Source: Gordionus sp. m RMFG-2023 (taxonomy: Eukaryota > Nematomorpha > Gordioida > Chordodea > Parachordodidae). From it: 64,000 bases of DNA. The position numbers and the translations under genes are program-made. The notes below the pieces were generated by a model, which was given only the letters and a program-made list of their open reading frames with translations, was not told the DNA's origin and searched no databases. Every line of letters starts with the position of its first letter. Positions within the stretch are counted from its first letter, which is position 1. The DNA is taken from the NCBI RefSeq assembly GCF_954871325.1, contig NC_088775.1, positions 19,445,561-19,509,560 of the forward strand, written 5' to 3'. Positions 26,501 to 35,279 of this stretch are shown here, in pieces.

Positions 26501-29500
26501 TATATATAGAAAGTATAACAACATATTTTTCATATTAATTTAAATATTGCTTGGTTGGGCTATGATTGACCCATTTGTTTGGGTGATTTTTCAAAATCAA
26601 CAAAAGATTGGGTTTGTATGAAACCCACTATTTTATAAATGCTAATTTTATATTTGTGTTATTTATTTAGAAAACTCGAATAACATTGATGATATTGATA
26701 TTATATCCCCAGTGAATCCACTTGAATATTGGAGAGTTAATGCTGTAAAATATCTAACTTTATCAACACTTGCACGTATTTGGCTCCTCCAGCAACAAAT
26801 GTCCCATCTGAGTCTGCCTTCAGTACGGCAGGGGATATTGATAGTCCTTATCGTAGAAGCCTATTGCCTGAAAATCTAGAGGCTCTTATATTTATTTAAA
26901 AAAATCTAATATATTATAATTTTATATATTAAATATTACAATTTTATAAACCAACATAAAATGGATATATTATTATATATTTTTTTAAAAATTATTGTTG
27001 AAATAAAAAAATTAAATTATGCATAATTCTTTTATGCATAAAAAATATTGATTTATTAATTACATTTGGTTCAAAGAGGGGTGGTGAAAAATTAATATAA
27101 ATATCGGATCAGTTTTGAACCAATATCGGATCGGATCGGTGAAAAATATGTGGATCGGCACAGCTAGTGTTGTTAATCGGCTTAGCCGAGTAGGCTCGAA
27201 CAGAGCTCACCCAAATTTTGGGTCGTTTTTTCGACTCCAACTCAAAGTTTTGGTCGTTTTTCACGACTTCGACCCGAGTTCAAGCCGAAAAAAACGACTT
27301 CGACCCAAAATATGGGTCGTTTTTTAGACTCCGACCCAAGTCCAAGCCGAAAAAAACGACCTCGACCCAAAATATGGGTCGTTTTTTACGACTCCAACTC
27401 AAAATTTGGGTTGTATTTTTCGACTTAAACTTGAAATTTGGGTCGTATTTTTCGACTCAAACTTGAAATTTGGGTCGTATTTTTCGACTCAAACTTGAAG
27501 TTTAGATCGTATTTTTCGACTCCAACTCAAAGTTTGGGTCGTTTTTCTGACTCAGACTCAAACATCGGGTCGTTTTATTCAATCCGACCCAAAATATGGA
27601 TCTTTTTTTTTAAAGACGACTTAAAGTTAGGGTTGCTTTTTTTCACCCCTAACCCAATATCTAGATCATTTTTTTCGACCAAAAGTCAAATAACATTTAG
27701 TATATATTAATATTATCGGCGGGAAAGTTACTTAAAGCTTCTTTAAATTATAATATTCATCATAGTTATATTTAAAAATTTTTAAGTGAAGATGTACCGT
27801 AGAAAAGTGTCATTTGTCATGATGATTATTTTTGAACTTTTTTAAATGAAATAGATAAAAATATATATTGTAGACATGTTAAATCAAAATTTCAGTGATG
27901 ATGTACCATAGATAAGTGGTAATTGTCATAATCGCTATTTTTGAACTTTTTTGAGTTTTTTTAAAGCAAATTGCTAAAAATATATATTCTAAACATGTTA
28001 AATTAAAAATTCAGTGAGGATGTATCATAGATAGGTGACAATTGTCATAATCGCTATTTTTGAACTTTTTCAAATTTTTTTAAAGGAAATATCTAAAAAT
28101 ATATATTCTAAACATGTAAAATTAAAAATTCAGTGAGGATGTATCATAGATAGGTGACAATTGTCATAATCGCTATTTTTGAACTTTTTCAAATTTTTTT
28201 AAAAGAAATATCTAAAAATATATATTCTAAACATGTTAAATTAAAAATTCAGTGAGGATGAATCATAGATAGGTGACAATTGTCATAATCGCTATTTTTG
28301 AACTTTTTCAATTTTTTTAAAGGAAATAGCTAAAAATATATATTCTAAACATGTTAAATTAAAAATTCAGTGAGGATGTATCATAGATAGGTGACAATTG
28401 TCATAATCGCTATTTTTGAACTTTTCAAATTTTTTTAAAGGAAATAGCTAAAAATATGTATTCTAAACATGTTAAATTAAAAATTCAGTGAGGATGTATC
28501 ATAGATAGGTGACAATTGTCATAATCGCTATTTTTGAACTTTTTCAAATTTTTTTAAAGGAAATATCTAAAAATATATATTCTAAACATGTTAAATTAAA
28601 AATTCAGTGAGGATGTATCATAGATAGGTGACAATTGTCATAATCGCTATTTTTGAACTTTTTCAAATTTTTTTAAAGGAAATAGCTAAAAATATATATT
28701 CTAAACATGTTAAATTAAAAATTCAGTGAGGATGTATCATAGATAGGTGACAATTGTCATAATCGCTATTTTTATTTTTAGATATTTCCTTTAAAAAAAA
28801 TTGAAAAAATTCAAAAATAGCGATTATGACAATTGTCACCTATCTAAGATACATCCTCACTGAATTTTTAATTTAACATGTTTAGAATATATATTTTTAG
28901 ATATTTCCTTTAAAAAATTTGAAAAAGTTCAAAAATAGCGATTATGACAATTGTCACCTATCTATGATACATCCTCACTGAATTTTTAATTTAACATGTT
29001 TAGAATACATATTTTTAGCTATTTCCTTTAAAAAAAATTGAAAAAGTTCAAAAATAGCGATTATGACAATTGTCACCTTATATGATACATCCTCACTGAA
29101 TTTTTAATTTAACATGTTTAGAATATATATTTTTAGCTATTTCCTTTAAAAAAAATTGAAAAAGTTCAAAAATAGCGATTATGACAATTGTCACCTATCT
29201 ATGATACATCCTCACTGAATTTTTAATCTAACATGTTTAGAATATATATTTTTAGATATTTCCTTTAAAAAAATTTGAAAAAGTTCAAAAATAGCGATTA
29301 TGACAATTGTCACCTATCTATGATACATCCTCACTGAATTTTTAATTTAACATGTTTAGAATATATAATTTTAGCAATTTGCTTTAAAAAAACTCAAAAA
29401 AGTTCAAAAATAGCGATTATGACAATTACCACTTATCTATGGTACATCATCACTGAAATTTTGATTTAACATGTCTACAATATATATTTTTATCTATTTC

Positions 29501-31448
29501 ATTTAAAAAAGTTCAAAAATAACCATCATGACAAATGGCACTTTTCTATGTTACATCTTCACTTAAAAATTTTAAAATATAACTATGATGAATAGTTAAT
29601 CAGAGCATTATAATTTAAAGAAGCTTTAAGTAACTTTCCCGCCTATAATATAAATATATACTAAATGTTATTTGACTTTTGGTCGAAAAAAATGATCTAG
29701 ATATTGGTAGGGGTGAAAAAAAGCAACCCTAACTTTAAGTCGTCTTTAAAAAAAAGATCCATATTTTGGGTCGGATTGAATAAAACGACCCGATGTTTGA
29801 GTCTGAGTCAGAAAAACGACCCAAACTTTGAGTTGGAGTTGAAAAATACGATCTAAACTTCAAGTTTGAGTCGAAAAATACCACCCAAATTTTGAGTAGG
29901 AGTCGTAAAAAACGACCCATATTTTGGGTCGAAGTCGTTTTTTTCGGCTTGAACTCGGGTCGAAGTCGAAAAAACGACCCGAGCTTTGGGTCGGGGTCGC
30001 GACTTGCGGCGTTTTAACAACACTAGGCACAGCCCTAGAAATTATAATATTAATGCATCCATGATCATTATTATAGAAATGAATATTTAGAGGAACAGAT
30101 ATTACATTATCCAAGAATATCTTAGAACAACTTAGCTAATATGAATGTTATTGAAATATTTTTTACAATTTGCATATATTTTTACAGAAATTTCACTATA
30201 TTTACATATATTTATTGTATTATAAAATAATATATTTATAAATAAAAACTTTGCAAATTATTTATTACGTAGTTATGTGGAATGTCATATTATAGTTTTA
30301 ATTCTTTATAAGTTATGGCAGCACCAACTATTATCCCTTATATTTTTTTAAATGCATCTCTAAATTCAATATTATAAATGTAGTAGATATTTAATATATT
30401 CATTGTCCATTTTTTATGTCATTACATTTAAAGTAAATTTTATAATGAAAATATAAAATCTTATCTGATGAACAATACTTTAATAAATATAATCTATTCA
30501 AGAATTAAGTCTTATCTTTTTCTTAGATAACTTATCCTTCTAAATATACATTTTATTATTCTTGTATAGTCTCTTTGAAAATATAATGTTTAGATACCAT
30601 ATATGCTTTTTATATTATAAAAGACAAATAATATTCGTCCCTTTCCTGAGAGTATAGAATCTTTTTGAACACATTTTTTATTAAAATATTTTGTAATATT
30701 AAAAATTAGCAGTATAATAAAAATTGTTGTTGTTTGGTAGTAAAAAAAAATTGAAAATACCTCAGAATTGAAAAAATTTTAGTTTGGAAATGGTCTAATA
30801 TTTAGGATGTTATATTTGCAGGGATTATTTTATGATTTTTTAGTTAGACAAAAATAAATAAAATTTATAAAAAATCAAGCATTTTTATCAACTGGAAAAT
30901 AAACTGATCATTCATAGGTTAAAGAGAAGGTAGATGGTTTAAGATTATATGTAAATTAAATCATCAAAGAAATTATTTTAAGAAAGACTTTCTTTATATT
31001 AACTATGATATATTATGATGTTGATGAAGCAGTGCATAATTACCTGCACAAAATTATGTATTGTGTAAATTAAGCATACCTTGTGCTCAAAAATATTACT
31101 CAAGCCTGGAGAATTTGCTCATAGATAGAAGAATAATTTGGAAATCTATAAACAAAATCTAAAAGCCTGAGTAATTTCTTGGCCTAAATTTTGAAAGAGC
31201 CATTTTTAAAAATCGAACCATGATAAAATAATGCACACCTTGAGAGCTCCTAAATTGTGTGCTTTAACTTTTGCAGCTTCAAAATCTTCATTTTGACCTA
31301 TATTAGCCTTATTAAAATATATATAAAATGTTAATAAATATCATACCATAAAAGCAATAACATTATAATTATTTTCAATAAGCCAAACTAAAATGCATGA
31401 TGTATCCAATCCCCCAGAATAAGCTAATATAACTTTTTTTGAAGACAT
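11557..31448 (-). CDS. ASS1: Argininosuccinate synthase, five exons
   Basis: Joins citrulline and aspartate, with ATP, to argininosuccinate in the cytosol. Exons (minus strand): 31448-31347, 31307-31239, 15448-14439, 12105-11833, 11599-11557. All borders are GT-AG and all phases agree, giving 498 residues. Visible landmarks: PP-loop AYSGGLDTS at residues 9-17, [11 protein letters not shown] near 79-89, GATGKGNDQ at 117-125, then [18 protein letters not shown], and in exon 4 [11 protein letters not shown] and [15 protein letters not shown]. The last exon encodes [14 protein letters not shown], matching the basic tail of animal enzymes. The protein is about 85 residues longer than the usual 412. 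Two in-frame low-complexity insertions near residues 215-266 and 280-330 account for nearly all of this. Intron 1 is 39 nt; intron 2 is 15.8 kb and full of transposons. No breaks were seen, so the gene is probably functional. Confidence 0.93.
12300..12840 (+). pseudogene. LINE reverse-transcriptase relic
   Basis: A plus-strand reading shows [10 protein letters not shown], the YxDD box of a LINE reverse transcriptase. It is followed by [17 protein letters not shown] and a cysteine-bearing phrase (near 12680-12740) like the finger found after the polymerase in RTE/CR1-like invertebrate LINEs. Stops and frame changes break it up and no full ORF remains. It lies antisense in intron 3 of argininosuccinate synthase. 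The LINE at 54650-55640 belongs to the same kind. Confidence 0.65.
12969..13510. mobile_element. Degraded deletion derivative of hAT family A
   Basis: Begins tagggctgtgctga...attaaatatctgatcg and ends aaaaatcggatcggtgaaaaatttgtagatcgcc, matching the two ends of the hAT at 24471-30037. The interior is short and non-coding. The right terminus is eroded and no clean target duplication is seen. It lies between two LINE-like fragments, consistent with insertion into an older LINE copy. Confidence 0.65.
13860..14290 (+). pseudogene. Possible LINE 3' fragment
   Basis: The phrase tcgttgagatggttcgaatatg reads SLRWFEYV, like the RLRWFGHVE motif near the C-terminus of many invertebrate LINE proteins. 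The surroundings are less AT-rich than the intron average. The reading is broken. It may be the 3' part of the LINE relic at 12300, separated by the hAT derivative. Support is thin. Confidence 0.35.
15449..17058. other. Intron 2 of ASS1, near part, nothing identified
   Basis: AT-rich intron sequence. A GC-richer patch near 15880-16070 contains an uninterrupted 79-codon frame, and another patch lies near 16810-17000, but neither resembles a known protein. No transposon termini were recognised. Confidence 0.35.
17059..17410. other. GC-richer, coding-like patch of unknown origin
   Basis: Base composition departs clearly from the surrounding intron, and frames are open on both strands for 60-94 codons. 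One plus-frame reading includes [16 protein letters not shown] and a minus-frame reading includes [18 protein letters not shown] recognise neither. A decayed transposon gene is the simplest explanation. Confidence 0.3.
17541..17761 (+). pseudogene. LTR-retrotransposon protease fragment (fossil)
   Basis: The frame reads [17 protein letters not shown] and then a [12 protein letters not shown] phrase, the layout of a Ty3/Gypsy-type aspartic protease (DTG box followed by the flap region). Only this fragment remains. Its right side is cut by the hAT derivative that begins at 17762, so the hAT arrived later. Confidence 0.65.
17762..18501 (+). mobile_element. Internally deleted hAT (family A), 740 bp
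   Basis: Termini are tagggctgtgc at the left and its near inverse, catagccct, at the right, with internal copies of atatcggatcgg. Between them the start of the family-A transposase (ISELWKYF near 18085) is joined almost directly to its C-terminal dimerisation motif ([16 protein letters not shown] near 18158). This is a classic internal deletion derivative of the element at 24471-30037. The flanking octamers match at only about five of eight positions, so it is old. Confidence 0.8.
18502..19790. other. Intron 2 of ASS1, no gene; small repeats
   Basis: AT-rich. A GC-richer patch near 18790-18890 (gggctcggac, ggctcgggtag) resembles the GGCC/CGGG islands seen near 6700 and 23300. A short phrase, cattaattaggattgtcac near 19248, recurs near 19308. 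No ORF is supported. Confidence 0.35.
19790..20950. repeat. Diverged tandem array related to the palindromic satellite arms
   Basis: About ten copies, spaced 100-120 bp, of a unit containing aacgattatgacaattgtcac, tta(t)ctaNggtacatctt, ttaatttaacatgtt and cccatttgtgtcaaaaaa. The same words, in the same order and orientation, make up the right arm of the element at 27165-30025, whose copies are far more uniform. The array is therefore an older relative. No flanking termini were recognised. Confidence 0.8.
20951..21488. other. Intron 2 of ASS1, nothing identified
   Basis: AT-rich sequence between the array and the left target duplication of the hAT at 21497. A slightly less AT-rich patch near 21235-21330 has no open frame of note. 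Confidence 0.35.
22488..22748 (+). CDS. BED zinc-finger N-terminal fragment of a hAT transposase
   Basis: An 86-residue ORF beginning MAQNTDDII. It contains CKNCSSI (C-x2-C, residues 46-49) and HLKRHKC (H-x3-H), spaced as in a BED finger, the DNA-binding module at the N-terminus of many hAT transposases. Sequence is Asn/Lys-rich. The catalytic hAT domain does not follow, so this is either a first exon whose partners are lost or a truncated gene. It lies inside the family-B hAT and would be expected to recognise that element's ends. Confidence 0.65.
   Translation: MAQNTDDIINKIKNNIYSFRNTNNNLKSEIWAKFNIIIDENKKNIGYVQCKNCSSILSYNYKHGTSHLKRHKCDGKSMKINKFFYT
23220..23455. repeat. GGGCCGGGCC-rich insert end
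   Basis: Five islands of gggccgggcc alternate with A/T runs over about 190 bp, ending in gcctctgcaggtctctga. Such GGCC ladders before a CAGAGACCTGC-type terminus are familiar from subterminal regions of hAT elements. Only one end is seen. It sits inside the family-B hAT, so it probably represents a nested, truncated insertion. The ORFs on both strands here are repeat by-products. Confidence 0.5.
23865..24148. repeat. Second GGCC-rich insert end
   Basis: Contains gggccggcc, caggccaggtcaggcc, cgggctgggccgggt and gtgggccgagc, ending in aggcccgatacagatcact. Same style as 23220-23455 but more diverged. No opposite terminus was found. Confidence 0.4.
24841..26900 (+). pseudogene. hAT (ZBED-like) transposase, broken
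   Basis: A BED finger (KCVICG and later HLKRCH, 24890-24995) is followed by the catalytic region in a 358-codon frame at 25162-26238. That frame shows VDIWTR and IIRDNAPN (the first two acidic sites), [20 protein letters not shown] and [10 protein letters not shown]. The C-terminal dimerisation domain ([33 protein letters not shown]) lies at 26700-26900 after frame changes. A TAA replaces a lysine codon at 24859 (the deleted copy at 17762 has AAA there), and the reading shifts near 25100 and after 26230, so the enzyme is not encoded intact. The closest family is ZBED1/ZBED4-like hAT. Confidence 0.85.
27790..28775. repeat. Left-arm tandem array, ~118-bp units
   Basis: Copies follow one another at 116-119 bp with the words gtgacaattgtcataatcgctatttttgaac, a T/A run, ggaaatagctaaaaatatatattctaaacatgt and tcagtgaggatgtatcatagatag. 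The six inner copies are almost identical and the outermost two or three more diverged, as expected if the array grows from the centre. Confidence 0.88.
28785..29560. repeat. Right-arm tandem array, inverse of the left array
   Basis: The same ~118-bp unit in reverse complement (agcgattatgacaattgtcacc then tatgatacatcctcactg), about six copies, again with the outermost ones most diverged. The join near 28780 has only about 15 bp of unpaired sequence, so it is a near-continuous palindrome. Confidence 0.88.
30046..31238. other. Intron 2 of ASS1, far part, nothing identified
   Basis: AT-rich sequence between the hAT nest and exon 2 of argininosuccinate synthase. No ORF, repeat array or transposon terminus was recognised. 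Confidence 0.4.
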
Positions 31449-31700
31449 GGGTTTAAAATTTGGATTGATGGCTCCAATATGTGCTAACCATTGAATTAAA
31501 ATTTATATATTTATTGGCTTAACTTAATGACATATATTATATATATTCATATATAAAACTTGGACTTGATGTAATTCTTTATTGCAATCAAATAAACCAT
31601 TTATACAAAACTATATTAATCATAAATAATCCTATAACAAGATCATAATAATAAAATTATAAAATCGAATATAAACATATTAAATCCATTTCATAATACC
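31449..31700. promoter_or_regulatory. Upstream region of ASS1, squeezed by a transposon
   Basis: Only about 250 bp separate the ASS1 start codon (31448, minus strand) from the end of the P element at 31701. Positions 31560-31692 belong to a dispersed repeat also found at 54127-54260, leaving about 110 bp of unassigned sequence. Transcription must start here or inside the P element. No clear TATA or initiator element can be singled out in such AT-rich DNA. Confidence 0.45.
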
Positions 31701-31832
31701 CAATGACATATAATAATACCTAGACTGACGATTCATTCATTAAAATGCTTTTTTAAGCACGTATAAATGCAAATCAGCTGGAGACGCCATAAACACCATA
31801 TTTGTTACATCGATGATAATTTGCTCAATAGC

Positions 31833-32839
31833 ATATTTGAATTTGTTAAGTAAATATTTTAATCAACATACTATGGTTATATTAATATGAATTATTTTCC
31901 CATAGTTAGTTTTTATTACCATGATCTGTTAAATTTTATATTTAATTTGCTACTTATTTAATTTTATTAATCAAACATTTTATTTTATCAAAAGCATTAT
32001 TTTTATTTTCTAAATTATTAATATCTACAATTATTGCGATAATATAGTCATATATTATAAAATAAGTTTAAGCTTTTTGCTTATAATGTGCAGGTAAGCA
32101 TCAGCAATTTTTATTCAAGTTAGCAATCTTATTATTTACTGTGTGCAATTATATACCTATAGATAAGATTATATAAGAATATTCATATTATAAGTCAATC
32201 TAGGGTTTAGGTAAGTATCAATTTTATAACTCAAGATTTAGAAATTGTTTTATTTTGAAAGTTGTTTTTAAAAATATATAAAAATTGTATAATGCTTAGC
32301 CCAAAAGTTATAAAAATTTAAATCTGATTTTTGTTAATTAACTATATTATTTTTAAATTTAGTATTCTATTTACATAGCTCTTAAAATAGAAATAAATGT
32401 ACATATTGTAATATATTTTTATACAGTATAAAAGAATATTAGCTCTAAATTTTCAAATATCTAAAAATGTCCAGGCTGACATAAAAATTTTATGAAATGG
32501 TTACCCAAGTTTATAATTTTATATTAAATAAGGAATAAAATTATATAAAAATATAAAATAAAATTATATTTTTTTTGATAATTATCATTCATCATATCAT
32601 ATAATAATAGTTTATTTATATCTATTATTTTTATTTATTTATTTAACATTAAAGAAAATAAATATAACTATAAAAAAATAATAGTATATTTATACTTTAT
32701 CTATCTGTCTAGTCTACCCATATATATTTATCTAATTGGCCAGCCCTACCTTTATTTGATAAAATTACATCTAAAATTATCCTTAATTGTCTATATCTTC
32801 AATTAATAATTATCGTTTTTTATTTAAAGATAGATTGAT
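31833..32839. other. P element 5' region, non-coding
   Basis: AT-rich DNA between the left inverted repeat and the first transposase codon. It should hold the transposase promoter. I see no ORF or clear motif. Confidence 0.4.
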
Positions 32840-33340
32840 ATGAGTCGCTGTACTTCATGCAAGAATACAAGCTTAACTTCTAATAAAAAAAATTCTTTTC
32901 ATAGGTTATATATTTTAATTTATTATTTTATAAGATTCTTTTCTTAATTTAAGACATTAATATTATTTTTTTTAAGATTCCCTATCAAGAATGAAATTTT
33001 ATTATCAAAATGGCTAAAGGCAATGAATAAGGAAAATTTCACTCCTAATAAGTTTTCAAAGCTTTGTGGAGCCCATTTCAAACCTGAATGTTTTATGCCC
33101 TCACATTCAGGGAATGCTATTCTAAAGGAAGGATCTGAACCATCCATTTTTAATTCCAGACCCCTTCAGGATGTATAAATATTGAATATATATTTATTTT
33201 AAATATTATATTTTTTTAAGATAACAAATATTCCATCGAATAAAAATAATACTCCTACAAATTTTAACTATATAGAAAAAAATGATCATACTTATGCTAC
33301 TAATATTTACTCTTTAGTTAAAAAGGTAAAATATTATTCC

Positions 33341-33651
33341 TGTTGCGTTATATACTTTTTGTTTTTGAATTCTTTTTGTTTTTGAATTTTTTATAATCTA
33401 ATTTTTATTATTTATATAATGTAATTTTTGTTATTTGTTATAATCTAATTTTATTTTATAAACGGCGTACGTAACCTTACTTTTTTAATATTATTTTGCT
33501 TTTTTGTATTTCGTTTATATTTTAATTTGGACTTATAAAAAATGTATATAATAGAAGTGTGAAATGGAAAAAATAGTATTAATAGTATTAATAAAGTTAA
33601 ATATAAATAAACACCTTTTTACCTTTGTGCACATATTCATGTTACTCTACA
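33341..33651 (+). repeat. 5' LTR of the younger Gypsy element
   Basis: 311 bp starting tg and ending ca, with the duplication attcc just outside. Compared with the 3' LTR it carries an extra short repeat phrase; otherwise it is almost the same. Confidence 0.92.
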
Positions 33652-33730
33652 TGGTGCTCCAGTTTTGGCAAAAGAAACTCGCCTCATGGAAATTTTTTTT
33701 TAAAAATAAAATTTTTTTCCCTTTGTAAAT

Positions 33731-34060
33731 ATGGTTAATAAAAAAAATTATAAAATGGTACAAACAATTCTATATAAGATGGATAAAAAAAGGGTAATCA
33801 TTTCAAAATTATTTTCATCAATTATGTTCGCCTTCAAAGTACTAAATGTACCCCATCAAATTTCCATCTACGATATTCTATTTGATTTAACTTATAATTG
33901 CGATGTCAACTTTTCTAGGATAAACGGTACGGAGGATGTGCTGTTTGAATTTATGAATTTAAGAGACATGATAAATTGCTTTGAATTATTAAACGGGAAA
34001 CACTATATTTACAGCGATAGTGATTTCATTGAATTAATTTGTATATTCGTTAAAACATAA
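33731..34060 (+). CDS. Leader ORF of the Gypsy element, function unknown (fossil)
   Basis: A 109-codon ORF between the primer-binding site and the Gag-like region. It begins MVNKKNYKMVQ and contains VPHQISIYDILFD and NFSRINGTEDVLFEF. No motif is recognised. Typical Ty3/Gypsy elements have no gene in this place. Its base and codon use resembles the neighbouring element ORFs, so it probably belongs to the element rather than the P element. Confidence 0.5.
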   Translation: MVNKKNYKMVQTILYKMDKKRVIISKLFSSIMFAFKVLNVPHQISIYDILFDLTYNCDVNFSRINGTEDVLFEFMNLRDMINCFELLNGKHYIYSDSDFIELICIFVKT

Positions 34061-34135
34061 ATAGTTATACCAAAACTTGAATTAATAATATAATAAATGT
34101 TATAATTGCTTATTTATGTGTCTTATTAATTAAAT

Positions 34136-35150
34136 ATGGAAATTAAACAAGAATTTACACATAAGATCCCTAAGTTAGTGGGTCCTCTTACTGAAATTTA
34201 TTTAGACAGAATATTAAATTACTTTTCGACCAGTACATTATCGGACTCTATTAAAATTAATACTTTGCTTAATAATTTATCAGACGAAGTTTTTGACGAC
34301 ATTAAGGCAATTTGTTCTGATACCGATATTTTAGATCTTAAAATTGTGATTAAAAAGTTAACCTATCTTTTACCAGCGCTAAATTTAAATACTTTAATTA
34401 ATAAATTTAATCTTCTTCAACAAAACTCATCAGAGAGTTTTATGCTGTGGTACATTAGAGTATCGAAACTTCATAAGAAATGTAATTTTTTGGACGATAG
34501 TAGATTAAAAGAGAAATTACGGACATCTACCTTAAACGATAAGATTAAATACAAATTCACCAAAAATTTTGACCTTACATTGAATCAGATGGTGGAATTA
34601 GGGGTGAAATTGGATTCTAGTAATATTAAGTCGGAGGATAATGATATAAGTTATATAAATAAGGATAAAAAGTCCGATAAAGATAAAAATTTTTGCAGTA
34701 GAAGTGATAATAATTTTAGAAATAATTTTAGAAATAATTATGATAATAGATATAGAAATGGGAATTACAATAATAATTTTAGATACAATTATGGTAATAA
34801 TAATTCGCGATACCACGATAATTATAACAATTATAACTATAACAATTATCGCTATAATAATAATAATCAATCGAATTATGGTAGAAATAATACATGGTAT
34901 GATAATAATCAAAGAAAACAAATCCAATACGGTGACTGAAATCGTAACAATTACCAATCTTATTACAACAATTCAAATAATTATAGAGGTAATGATAATA
35001 ATCAGAGAAAGCAAATACAATATAACAACAACTCAAATAATTATAGAGGTAATGATAATAATCAGAGAAAGCAAATACAATATAACAACAACTCAAATAA
35101 TTATAGAAGTGGCGACGAAAATAATAGAAAGCAAATACAATACAATAATG
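34136..35150 (+). CDS. Gag-like region with Asn/Arg/Tyr-rich tail (fossil)
   Basis: The first ~170 codons (MEIKQEFTHKIPKLVG..., LSDSIKINTLLNNLS, SSESFMLWYIRVSKLHKKC) have the helical, retrotransposon-Gag type pattern. The following part is dominated by N, R, Y and G in short repeats. No CCHC knuckle is visible, so the basic Asn/Arg/Tyr tail may serve as the RNA-binding part (inference). A 60-bp tandem repeat with caaatacaatataacaac runs from about 34960 to 35150. Confidence 0.6.
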
Positions 35151-35279
35151 ATTACAACATGAATATTGAAGAAATTATTGAAGAAAAAGGCGACTCTACA
35201 AAGAACAAAGATGATAATGATTTTAATGTCAACAATTTATCTGGCGATATGATTAATGACAAAGATAACGCTTTTATGA

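Larger units (their letters stand above)
27165..30025. mobile_element. 2.86-kb palindromic hAT satellite inside family A
   Basis: Termini are tagtgttgttaa and its exact inverse ttaacaacacta, as in the family-B hAT. The target duplication ggcacagc is exact (27157-27164 and 30026-30033). Each arm reads terminus, then about 450 bp of gggtcgtttttt-type repeats, then an AT-rich link, then a tandem array of ~118-bp units containing the perfect palindrome tgacaattgtca. The two arms are inverse copies meeting near 28780. The left array has about nine units and the right about six. There is no transposase, so it must depend on another hAT enzyme. The whole could fold into one huge hairpin. Confidence 0.9.
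24471..30037 (+). mobile_element. hAT transposon, family A, interrupted by a palindromic hAT satellite
   Basis: The left terminus is tagggctgtgccgat, the right terminus atcggcacagccct followed by a. The flanking octamer gaaattat is exact on both sides (24463-24470 and 30038-30045). Both ends carry repeated atatcggatcgg words. The right end is split four bases before its terminus by the element at 27165-30025, which duplicated ggcacagc. Removing that insertion leaves about 2.7 kb, a normal hAT size. It inserted only 14 bp beyond the right target duplication of the family-B hAT. Confidence 0.9.

Noticed and set aside
27115-27710. Overlapping Phe/Ser/Trp-rich ORFs, and their mirror at 29735-30114
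   Set aside because: They read through the GGGTCG ladders of the palindromic satellite in several frames and are not genes.
34598-35162. Ile-rich and Tyr/Cys-rich ORFs of 105-152 codons on both strands
   Set aside because: They are alternative frames of the Asn/Arg/Tyr-rich Gag tail repeats.
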